Source of the DNA: Petrosia ficiformis
Taxonomy: Eukaryota; Porifera; Demospongiae; Haplosclerida; Petrosiidae
NCBI GenBank assembly: GCA_947044365.1
Contig: OX345649.1
Coordinates: forward strand, 5,182,687-5,246,686
Reading direction: 5' to 3'
Length of the DNA: 64,000 bases
The first letter of the stretch is position 1; every line of letters begins with the position of its first letter. Positions 10,901 to 27,331 of the stretch are shown one piece after another. Below the pieces are notes generated by a model that worked only from the letters and a program-made list of their open reading frames with translations, was not told the DNA's origin and made no database searches. The translations under genes and the position numbers were made by a program.

Positions 10901-13791
10901 ACTAATAGTATCAGATACCTTAGAGGTTACTAATAATAACACTATAATCTATATATAGTAACATAGCCACAACCAATAGTATCATATACCTCAGAGGTTA
11001 CTAATAATAACACTATAATCTATATATAGTAACATAGCCACAACCAATAGTATCAGATACCTTAGAGGTTACTAATAATAACACTATAATCTATATATAG
11101 TAACATGGCCACAACTAATAGTATCATATACCTCAGAGGTTACTAATAATAACACTATAATCTATATATAGTAACATAGCCACAACTAATAGTATCATAT
11201 ACCTCAGAGGTTACTAATAATAACACTATAATCTATATATAGTAACATAGCCACAACTAATAGTATCAGATACCTTAGAGGTTACTAATAATAACACTAT
11301 AATCTATATATAGTAACATAGCCACAACCAATAGTATCATATACCTCAGAGGTTACTAATAATAACACTATAATCTATATATAGTAACATAGCCACAACT
11401 AATAGTATCAGATACCTTAGAGGTTACTAATAATAACACTATAATCTATATATAGTAACATAGCCACAACCAATAGTATCATATACCTCAGAGGTTACTA
11501 ATAATAACACTATAATCTATATATAGTAACATAGCCACAACCAATAGTATAACACTATAATCTATATATAGTAACATAGCCACAACCAATAGTATCATAT
11601 ACCTCAGAGGTTACTAATAATAACACTATAATCTATATATAGTAACATGGCCACAACCAATAGTATCATATACCTCAGAGGTTACTAATAATAACACTAT
11701 AATCTATATATAGTAACATAGCCACAACCAATAGTATCATATACCTCAGAGGTTACTAATAATAACACTATAATCTATATATAGTAACATAGCCACAACC
11801 AATAGTATCATATACCTCAGAGGTTACTAATAATAACACTATAATCTATATATAGTAACATGGCCACAACCAATAGTATCATATACCTCAGAGGTTACTA
11901 ATAATAACACTATAATCTATATATAGTAACATAGCCACAACCAATAGTATCATATACCTCAGAGGTTACTAATAATAACACTATAATCTATATATAGTAA
12001 CATGGCCACAACCAATAGTATCATATACCTCAGAGATTACTAATAATAACATATATATAGTAACATAGCCACAACCAATAGTATCATATACCTCAGAGGT
12101 TACTAATAATAACACTATAATCTATATATAGTAACATGGCCACAACCAATAGTATCATATACCTCAGAGGTTACTAATAATAACACTATAATCTATATAT
12201 AGTAACATGGCCACAACCAATAGTATCATATACCTCAGAGGTTACTAATAATAACACTATAATCTATATATAGTAACATGGCCACAACTAATAGTATCAT
12301 ATACCTCAGAGGTTACTAATAATAACACTATAATCTATATATAGTAACATGGCCACAACCAATAGTATCAGATACCTCAGAGGTTACTAATAATAACACT
12401 ATAATCTATATATAGTAGCATAGCTACAAACAATAGTATCAGATACCTCAGAAGTTACTAACACTATAATCTATATATAGTAACATGGCCACAACCAATA
12501 GTATCAGATACCTTAGAGGTTACTAATAATAGTAACAGTAGTACTGTAATCTATATATAGTAACATCTATTCATCATATTGTAATTGTAATGTCTACTAG
12601 TAATATTATAATCTATTTATAGTAACACTAACATCATTATACTCTATTAATAGTAACATCATTATACTCTATTAATAGTAACATCATTACATTCTAACAT
12701 CATTATACTCTATTAATAACATCATTATACTCTATTAATAGTAACATCATTATACTCTATTAATAGTAATATCATTACATTCTAACATCATTATACTCTA
12801 TTAATAACATCATTATACTCTATTAATAACATCATTATACTCTATTAATAGTAACATCATTATACTCTATTAATAGTAACATCATTACATTCTAACATCA
12901 TTATACTCTATTAATAACATCATTATACTCTATTAATAACATCATTATACTCTATTAATAGTAACATCATTATACTCTATTAATAACATCATTATAGTAT
13001 ATTAATAACATCATTACATTCTATTAATAGTAACATCATTATACTCTATTTAGAAACACTCCCCTTCCTCCTCTCTTCCTCTTCCTTCTCTTCCACAGAC
13101 AACATCATCAACTACAGGAATTTCTTCAGTACTGAAGAGAAGGCATCATACCAATTCTAAATCAGAAGACACTTCTGTTGGTTCTCATAAATCTGTTATC
13201 CCATCTGCCGTACCTTGTCAAATTATTAACAGAGAGATTTGTAAAATCAGCCATGAGGCATTTGAAGTTCCGGAAAGATATCGAACACATCATCAATGGA
13301 GAGGAGGAACCTTAGCTGATGAAGAGGAAGAACTTCTTCAGTTGGCTATTCGACAAAGTCTAATGGATCAGACCTCTTCAGTAGACTCCGAGGTACAATA
13401 TAAATACACGCACATGTACACACACACATTAATGACTCTTCCCTTCATTGTAGCATATGTCACTAGTTGAAGCTTTGAAAGATGACACATTAATGTCTAA
13501 TGCTAATCCAAGGTCATCATTATACCCAAGAATACAATCTAAAACAATATCTCATTTGTCTTACACTATTACTCTCTCCTCAGAATACTTCAATCCACAA
13601 GTTCAACACGTGACCCATACGTTATCTGTCCTTCTTCTAATTTCCATCATCAAGACTATTCTACTGACGATGATATGGCATTAGCTTTAGCTCTTAGTCA
13701 AGCACAAACTGATGAAGATGAAAGGAAGAGGATAAGACAAGAGGAAGAAGAATTGGAACTAGTTCTAAAGTTATCTTTAGAGGAGAAATAA
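5912..13791 (+). CDS. ANKRD13: ANKRD13-family ubiquitin-binding ankyrin protein
   Basis: Fifteen exons: 5912-6022, 6078-6213, 6308-6478, 7772-7915, 8023-8095, 8153-8263, 8751-8817, 8871-8952, 9097-9285, 9876-9994, 10273-10351, 10582-10712, 13099-13392, 13454-13512, 13584-13791. They total 1974 bases, 657 residues; human ANKRD13A has 590. Ankyrin repeats (DPRGRTPLHLATTLGH) are followed by the GPCR-chaperone-type domain (FYVEMKWEFTSW, GFENMQWLRG, IPLFHVMSARVTFGNVNG) and by C-terminal ubiquitin-interacting motifs with the LAIRQSL and LALALSQ signatures and a last LVLKLSLEEK. Family role: binds Lys63-linked ubiquitin on internalised receptors at the plasma membrane and endosomes. A start at 5885 in the same frame is possible; 5912 fits family N-termini better. 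A polyA signal lies at 13926-13931. The introns hold the largest satellites of the window. Confidence 0.95.
6549..7751. repeat. 1.2 kb perfect ACAT microsatellite
   Basis: About 300 uninterrupted copies of a tetranucleotide (ACAT, equal to ATGT on the other strand) filling ANKRD13 intron 3 between the donor at 6479 and the acceptor at 7770-7771. I saw no interruption. All four long reading frames across it are artefacts. Confidence 0.99.
7965..8003. repeat. CA dinucleotide repeat
   Basis: (AC)n with one GC interruption in ANKRD13 intron 4, just upstream of the acceptor at 8021-8022. Confidence 0.9.
8310..8640 (-). mobile_element. tRNA-like element with its A-box half tandemly amplified
   Basis: Read on the minus strand, the element opens with TGGCCCAGTGG, a perfect pol III A-box form, followed by TCAGAGCACTGG as in tRNA D-arms. 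About 290 bases later comes GGTTTCAATCC, close to a B-box. Between them the A-box half is repeated about eight times as a 37-base unit. It lies in ANKRD13 intron 6. It resembles a degenerate tRNA-derived SINE and not a working tRNA; no acceptor stem was seen. Confidence 0.6.
9440..9830. repeat. TAACTAAAA-rich dispersed repeat (family E)
   Basis: In ANKRD13 intron 9. Clusters of TAACTAAAA and its complement TTTTAGTTA with recurring phrases (AAGCCTAATATTGTTTTAG). Related stretches lie at about 15395-15482, 17480-17700, 25690-25870, 52440-52650 and 63155-63345, each in an intron or flank. Confidence 0.7.
10005..10255. repeat. Purine-rich GATG/GTGG tandem repeat
   Basis: GA/GTG-rich imperfect repeats in ANKRD13 intron 10; a segment of about 75 bases is duplicated (10105-10170 and 10180-10225). 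Confidence 0.75.
10385..10556. repeat. 44-base tandem repeat
   Basis: About four copies of a 44-base unit in ANKRD13 intron 11. Each contains CTATTAATAGTAACA, the core shared with other arrays in this window. Confidence 0.85.
10683..12560. repeat. 71-base satellite carrying the end of ANKRD13 exon 12
   Basis: Twenty-seven copies, spaced 71 bases with two shortened copies (from 11535 and 12006) and one further short copy from 12424. The first copy starts inside exon 12 at 10683: it holds the last 30 exonic bases (PQPIVSYTSE) and the splice donor GAG|GTTACT. Every later copy repeats these 30 bases and the donor inside intron 12. About fifteen copies are preceded by TAG, the rest by TGG. The unit also contains CTATATATAGTAACA. 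Confidence 0.95.
12590..13050. repeat. About 25-base tandem array with CTATTAATAG core
   Basis: Irregular array of CATCATTATACTCTATTAAT-type units with and without AGTAA, at the 3' end of ANKRD13 intron 12, ending about 50 bases before the acceptor at 13097-13098. Confidence 0.9.
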
Positions 13792-14002
13792 CTCGTTTAA
13801 TAATCATGTATGTATGTACACCTTTTTATGACATTTTTTATGTTTCAAAATTTACAGACACAATTTGTATTCTGTTTTAAGATATGGAATACAACACAAA
13901 AATCATATAAGTGTGTTTATTAGTTAATAAATATACTTTCTCAGTTGAGTATGATGTTGTATCAGGGAGTGTCATAATCTAAGGATGAAGAGGCAGTTAG
14001 TT
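13792..14002. other. ANKRD13 / DRG1 convergent 3' interval
   Basis: The stops of ANKRD13 (+) and DRG1 (-) are 211 bases apart. AATAAA at 13926-13931 fits the plus-strand transcript, so the two 3' UTRs probably abut or overlap. Confidence 0.6.
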
Positions 14003-16952
14003 TTATATACTATGCAGTAGTTGAGTTGATTCTAACCTTTTAACAATTTGTACAACATCTTCATCATTAAGAATATGTTCCTTTCCTACTTTTTGAGGAT
14101 TATGTTTCACTGAAGAGCCCCACACTAGAGCACTGGAGAATATTATAGGTAATAAATGTGAATGTAGGAGACTGGTATAGTGTATAGTGGATAGTATAAT
14201 GGAAAGGATATTGGTATAGTGGATAGGATATTGGTATAGTAAATAGGAGACTGGTATGGTGGATAGGAGACTGGTATAGTGGATAGGATATTGGTATAGT
14301 GGATAGTATAATGGAAAGGATATTGATATAGTAATAGTATAATGGATAGGATATTGGTATAGTGGATGGTATAGTGGATGGTATAGTGGATAGTATAATG
14401 GATAGGATATTGGTATAGTGGATGGTATAGTGGATAGTATAATGGAAAGGATATTGATATAGTGAATAGTATAATGGATTATTCATTACTGTTTAAACTC
14501 TTTCATGATGCTTTTGTGTAAGTTGTTACACAAATCCTCAACTGAAGAGTGGTCAAATGGTAATACAACAGGAGATGAGTAATCAGGGAGTTGTCCTTTT
14601 GGTTTAGTGTATCTGATCAATGAATAGATATAGTAAGAATTAGGGTTTAGGGTTCCATAGAGTGATGTATGATATCATTCTATTTATAGTACAGTACACT
14701 AATGTACTGTTCTATTTATAGTACTGTACACTATTGTACTGTTCTATTTATAGTACTGTACACTAATGTACTGTTCTATTTATAGTACAGTACACTAATG
14801 TACTGTTCTATTTATAGTACAGTACACTTCTATACACACAACACACACACACACACAGAGTACAGTACAGTCGTACTTACATTCTAACTTACATTCTAAC
14901 AAGATTCAAATACTGCCACATTTTATCTAATAGATCATCAAAATTCCATTTATGATGAGCAGATATTGGAACAGCATGAGGAACACGATATATGATGTCC
15001 AATTCCTATAAATTATAAAAAAAATCCTACTGTATACTATTTGATAGATAATAAACAGAGTCACTCACCTCAATTGATATCTGATCAATCTTGTTCAATA
15101 GATATATACATGGTATGTAGACTCTATGGAAAAAGGGATCAAATTGGAATCATTTCTAATCATTTCTAATCACCTGTTACCCTCTACCACATCGATAAGA
15201 TCATCTGCAGTTGCATCACAACGAAGAGTTACATCAGCGTTGTGTATTCGATATTCAGCTAGTATACTTCTGACATTATCAAGATCAAGACTGGACTGAG
15301 GAACCTATTATGAGAAGAGATGAAGAAATCAAAGAGAAATATAACTAAAATAGTACATGTTGTTTGAGTATGAAAATAATCAATGTTATAGTATGAATAG
15401 TTCATCACAATAATTTTAGTTATAGTTAATTAATTAAAACAATTCTAGAATGGTTTTAGTTTTAGTTAACTAACTAAAAGTGTCCATTATTGGATAAAGA
15501 AGGCTTTTCTACTTACAGCAAGTGTTAGGTTAATTCCACCTTTCTCTTTCTTTTTAAATGCAATGTTTGGTGGTTCTTTGTTTAGCCTAGACAGATAGAG
15601 ACAGAGAGAGGGGGAGGGAGAGGAATGGAGAGGGAGAGGAGGGAGAGTGGAAGGGAAGGAGAGGGAGGGAAGGAGGTAGAGAGAGGGAAGGAGGGAGAGA
15701 GGGAGGGAGGGAGAGGGAGTGGGAGAAAGGAAGGGAGAGAGGGAGAGAGAAAGGGAGGGAGAGGGAGGGAGAGGGAGGGAGGGAGAGAGAGGGAAGGAGG
15801 GAGAGAGAGAGGGAGAGGGAGAGGGAGGGAGGGAGTGAGAGAGAAAGGGAGAGGGAGGGAGGGAGGGAGGCAGAGGAAGGGAGGGAGAGAGAGCGAGAGA
15901 GAGGGAAAAGATCAAGTATGTTAATATGATGCATACATAATCATTTTATTGTGTTACCTCAGTCCAAAACCTTCTAGTTCTTTCTCGATTATTCTCTTAT
16001 GTTCTAATGGTTTCAATACATCCAGTACAATAAATATTAAACTACAAGTACGAGCCACGGCGATGACCTGTCTACCTCTGCCTTTACCATCTTTAGCTCC
16101 TTCAATGATACCAGGAAGATCTAGTAACTAAAGATGGATAAATAGATCAATTTATACATAGATAGACAGACAGACAGACAGACAGACTGACAGACAAATA
16201 GATAGATAGATAGATAGATAGAGTATCTAATATTAACTTGTATTTTAGCTCCTTTGAATCGTATAACACCAGGTACTGTAGTTAGGGTAGTAAATTCATA
16301 TGCAGCTACCTCAGAGTAAACCCCTGCCAGATTAGTTAGTAATGTGGATTTACCCACTGAAGGAAATCCTATACAAACGATAATTATAATAATTATTATA
16401 TATAATTATACATTATGTTACATATATATAATTATATATAAATTATGTATATATACACACACATATACATACAACCTCAAAGTTACAAACACATACAGTA
16501 TACATATACATACACACCTGTAAACCTATAAACTCATACACTCATGCACACACACAAATGTACATACACACACATGTACATACACAAACATATATACATA
16601 CATATTACATACCTACAAACCCAACTCTAGCGTCACCAGTTTTTGCCACATCAAATCCTTCTCCTGCCGGTCCTCCTCCCCCTTTTGGTTGGATCAACTC
16701 ACGTCTTAATTTAGCTAAACGTGCTTTGAGAATTCCAAGATGATTAGCAGTTGCTTTGTTTCTTTGGGTACGGGCCATCTGAAGTAATAAAAAATATACA
16801 TTTTTTTGAAACCTGTACTAATCTCTTATTATCAATAAGCAAGCTTAAAATTAAAATGGACGAATCTTTTGTTAAATCTATTTTAAATACATATAATTAT
16901 ATTCAATTACCTCGGCCTCAATCTCTGCTATCTTTTCAAGAATTGTGGGCAT
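14003..16952 (-). CDS. DRG1: DRG1, developmentally regulated GTP-binding protein
   Basis: About ten exons; the first is 16952-16911 ([14 protein letters not shown]), the second starts at 16778 ([15 protein letters not shown]). OBG-family GTPase motifs follow in order: GFPSVGKST (P-loop, about 16370), [26 protein letters not shown] (about 16130), NKID (about 15110), then a C-terminal TGS domain with [12 protein letters not shown] and [12 protein letters not shown]. Family role: with its partner ZC3H15/DFRP1 it binds translating ribosomes and helps stalled elongation. The Lys of NKAT matches human Lys22, reported as hydroxylated by JMJD7. The C-terminus runs about ten residues past the usual IVKK end (IVKR then [10 protein letters not shown]). 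Head-to-head with MND1, tail-to-tail with ANKRD13. Confidence 0.95.
14160..14480. repeat. GGATA/GTATAG imperfect tandem repeat
   Basis: Variable units of TATAGTGGATAG and GATATTGG in the last DRG1 intron. The isoleucine/proline/serine/tyrosine frame across it is an artefact. Confidence 0.85.
14675..14830. repeat. 32-base array with CTATTTATAG core
   Basis: About five copies of a 32-base unit in a DRG1 intron; each has CTATTTATAGTAC and ACAGTACAC. A (CA)n tract follows at 14836-14858. The same core recurs at 23280-23680 in the S6 kinase gene. Confidence 0.9.
15597..15905. repeat. Purine-only GGGA/GA tract
   Basis: About 300 bases almost purely A and G on the plus strand, in a DRG1 intron. 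Mirror-symmetric purine tracts of this kind can form triplex DNA. No coding content. Confidence 0.95.
16160..16222. repeat. GACA/GATA simple repeat
   Basis: (GACA)n followed by (GATA)n in a DRG1 intron. CA/TA-rich simple sequence also fills the next intron at about 16440-16600. Confidence 0.85.
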
Positions 16953-17046
16953 TTTTGTAATCAGTGTATGTACTAATTACTTGCGGGTGTGGCTATAGGT
17001 GGAGCCATAATTTCCCAGACGCGGGAAATGCGATTTAGAAAATAAG
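16953..17046. promoter_or_regulatory. DRG1 / MND1 head-to-head promoter with E2F-like palindrome
   Basis: Only 94 bases separate the two ATGs. TTTCCCAGACGCGGGAAA at 17011-17028 is an inverted pair of TTTCCC / GGGAAA with GCGGGAAA matching the E2F consensus. This would suit cell-cycle or germline control of MND1. Confidence 0.6.
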
Positions 17047-18807
17047 ATGGTAAGTTTTGCTAAAACTCATTTTTTGTTGTTGTTATTCTAATCGCATTTT
17101 TCAGTCCAAAAAAAGAGGACTCAGTTTAGAAGAGAAAAGACAACGTCTACTGGAAATATTTTTCGAAAAAGTGAAGTTAATTGATATTAATTATAATAAT
17201 TGTTATATATATATATATACTTATTATTAAAATAACAGAAAGATTTCTTTCAATTGAAAGAATTAGAAAAGATAGCTCCTAAAGAGAAAGGCATAAGTCA
17301 GTCAAAGTTTTTATATCACATATATATTCAGTATTTTTCTTCTGTCTAGCTTCTATGTCTGTCAAAGATGTACTCCAAAGTCTAGTTGATGATAATATTG
17401 TGGATAGTGAACGTATCGGCACTTCGAATTACTTTTGGGCATTCCCTAGCAAGGCACTCAACAATGTAATGATGTAGTTTTCTAAAATAACTAAACCACT
17501 TTTAGTAATTAATTTAATGCGAGCTTTAGTTAACTATAAATATGTTACAGGTCTACTGTAATAACTAAAACTGAAACCCTTGTTATGATTTCAAGTTAAC
17601 TAAACTATAACTAAATTACAGGTCTGTTGTAATAACTGTAAATAATTTAAATTAAATTCTACAATAATGTAGTTAGTTAAATAAAACTGATATTTTGAGA
17701 AACAAGGGCATACTATAACTATTACGATAATATTATTATGAGTGTCAGTTATCTTTGTTTTTAGCGTAAACGTAAAATATCTGAACTTGAAGAAAAGATT
17801 GAAAATTTGCAGACAAAGAAGTGTGACCTTGACAAACAATTAATGGATGCTCAACATGGAAGAGATGATACTGTGAGTAACAAGGGATGGGGGTGGATGG
17901 ATAGATGGACGAATGGATGAATAGATGCACAATATGGAAGAGACGATACAGTAACTTTACAGTGAATTAATAGTATGTCTAGAATGGATAGATAGATGGA
18001 TGGATGGATGGATAGATAGATAGATGGATGGATGGATAGATAGATGGATGGATGGATGGATAGATAGATGGATAAATGGATAGATAGATGGATGGATAGA
18101 TGGATGGATAGATAGATAGATGGATAGATGGATGGATGGATGGATAGATGGATGGATGGATGGATGGATGGATGGATGGATAGATAGATGGATGGATGGA
18201 TAGATATATAGATAGATAGATGGATAGATAGATGGATGGATAGATGACAAATGGTTATAAAGCTAAGATAAATGGAACTACACTGTTACTACACTGACAG
18301 TATTTATTCTATTTAACAGTCCGATCGTCAGGAAATATTGAAAGCACTTGCACAGAAGAAAAAAGAGAGAACAGTACTAAGTGATGAACTGGAGCAATAT
18401 AGATTATGTGATCCTGATGTGCTGAAAGAAGTTAAACAACAGACCAGAGTTGCTATGGATGCAACAAATAGATGGACAGGTATATCAATATATCTATCTT
18501 CTATTTGTCTATCTATCTATCTATATAATTATCTATTTATCAATCTATATATCTATCCATCTATCTATCTACTAGATAGATCGATAGAAAGATAGATAAT
18601 AGATAGTATCGAGTATCGATATATTATTTTATATATATCCACATGTTCATCTATAGATTATTTCATTGTTGTATAATTCATCCTTTGTTATTTTTTTAAG
18701 AGAATATATTCTCTCTCAAGTCATGGTGTCGAGATAAATTCAATTTGGAAGAATCAGTTATAGATAAACAGTTTGATATTCCAGAAGATCTAGATTACAT
18801 CAGCTAA
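17047..18807 (+). CDS. MND1: MND1, meiotic recombination cofactor
   Basis: Seven exons: 17047-17049, 17105-17170, 17239-17296, 17350-17465, 17765-17872, 18320-18479, 18701-18807. The total is 618 bases, 205 residues, the same length as human MND1. The first exon carries only the ATG. The winged-helix N-terminus ([42 protein letters not shown]) is followed by a coiled coil with [10 protein letters not shown] and a C-terminal cap [13 protein letters not shown] ending PEDLDYIS. Family role: with HOP2 it stimulates DMC1/RAD51 strand exchange in meiosis. The promoter it shares with DRG1 has an E2F-like palindrome. High confidence from near-identical landmark motifs. Confidence 0.96.
17887..18247. 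repeat. GATA/GATG tetranucleotide repeat
   Basis: Mixed GGAT/AGAT repeat of about 360 bases in MND1 intron 5, preceded by a partial copy of exon 5 end sequence (ATGCACAATATGGAAGAGACGATAC at about 17924-17949). A shorter ATCT block is at 18482-18600 in the next intron. Confidence 0.9.
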
Positions 18808-19289
18808 GACATGATGTATTCATATTATATTAACAGAACTGATAAACCATTAAGATAATATCATAGATACTGTTTACCATGTTGTATATATTCAATGGGT
18901 TTGAGTTCTAATGACATATGAATAACCTGCTCAATCTATTATTTGCTGAAGAAGGACCTTTGGGTTGAAACGTTCTTCACTATCATGGTATTAAAGCTCA
19001 AACAATACGCTCGAAAACATTTAGATAATGAAGGAGCATATAGGGATGTCAAAACCGAAAAAGCACAAAAAAATAAGATTGGAATGGTACCTCAGCAACA
19101 AACTATTCACTTCCATATAACAACCCTATATAAATACAAGTGAAACAAGTACTAATGTATGGTTATGTAGACGTGGTTAGTTTAATTTACTATACCAGTA
19201 TGTAAATATTATAATCAGATCAGTAGTTGTGATGTTCCTTGTTGTCATCACAAAAATACTAATACTGAAATTGTTAACAGGAGAGAGAC

Positions 19290-19350
19290 ATGTCCAAATA
19301 TCTGGACCAGCTGGGGATTTGAACCCAGGACCTATATTTTGTGTCCGACT
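19290..19350 (-). mobile_element. tRNA-like SINE fragment
   Basis: On the minus strand, GGTCCTGGGTTCAAATCCCC resembles a tRNA T-arm with a pol III B-box. No A-box or acceptor stem was identified, so it is probably a SINE remnant. Confidence 0.4.
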
Positions 19351-19430
19351 GTCGAAGTTTAATAAAATATTTTATTTTTAAAAATGAGAATATCAAATGC
19401 ATGCAAACAATTGGATAGTTAGTAGTCTCA

Positions 19431-19475
19431 TGTACCAGCCCCTCCCACTCTACGAGTCAGGGAGGGACTGGTACA
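19431..19475. repeat. Hairpin with 16-base arms
   Basis: TGTACCAGCCCCTCCC at 19431-19446 pairs with GGGAGGGACTGGTACA at 19460-19475 with one mismatch and a 13-base loop. It sits between two convergent genes; it could be a fold-back element remnant or an RNA 3'-end structure. Confidence 0.8.
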
Positions 19476-19875
19476 CTAGACTAGATCTTTGGCAATAAAC
19501 TTCTTGAATTACATAGTTAGTTATGTAGAATCATGTGGAAGTAGTTATTGCTGTGGTACCATTGCTTACAATTCAGTTGATATCCCCTACATGTCATAAC
19601 AATGAATTCTATATGATCCCTATAATCCCTGTGTGCTATATTAAAAACAAAACAAAACACAACTTCATCTTTAATTAAATTAAATAAATAAATTTTAAAA
19701 GAGAAACAGAATATAAACAATGCATCAAGTCAACACATCGCTACAATAAATAAATAAATAAATAAATCTTTTCAAATACATTATAATAATTCAACTACTA
19801 ATTATTAATTATTATGAGGAATGATTTATCAATATAGTAATAATTAAAAATGAATTAAAAGGGGTGATGTTGTTG

Positions 19876-27075
<7,200 letters not shown>

Positions 27076-27331
27076 GATATCTTGATCGCTTTAGATGGAT
27101 CCTTCCGTCAGTGTTTAGCTTCCCACTTCTATCGCCCAACAAACTCATACATTATGCATATTGCATCCATACAGCATCATGCATCATGCATGACGATCAC
27201 GACTTCATATCCACGTGATAAGTGGGAGGAACCTACCGCCATGTTAGGACTAGTTATGCGCATGCGCAGTTGGAAGGTAGGGGAACTTGGGAAGGTTGCA
27301 TATCTGGTCTTTCCGGTGAAGTTTTACAGTC
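27076..27331. promoter_or_regulatory. S6 kinase / UBE2L3 head-to-head promoter
   Basis: 256 bases between the ATGs. It contains CACGTG at 27212-27217 and a perfect NRF1-type palindrome TGCGCATGCGCA at 27257-27268, with ACCGCCATGTT (YY1-like) at about 27236-27246. This CpG-containing interval stands out from the AT-rich surroundings. Confidence 0.7.

Larger units (their letters stand above)
18808..19875. other. MND1 / S6 kinase convergent interval
   Basis: Tail-to-tail spacer of about 1.07 kb. It holds the two 3' UTRs, a tRNA-like B-box (GGTTCAAATCC read on the minus strand, about 19308-19325), a hairpin at 19431-19475 and AATA repeats at 19746-19767. No supported gene was seen. Confidence 0.6.

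Noticed and set aside
15587..15934. Long Leu/Pro/Ser or Arg/Glu/Gly frames
   Set aside because: Homopurine simple sequence within a DRG1 intron; frames are open on both strands.
19290..19350. A working tRNA gene
   Set aside because: Only a B-box-like T-arm is present; no acceptor stem, anticodon arm or A-box could be placed.
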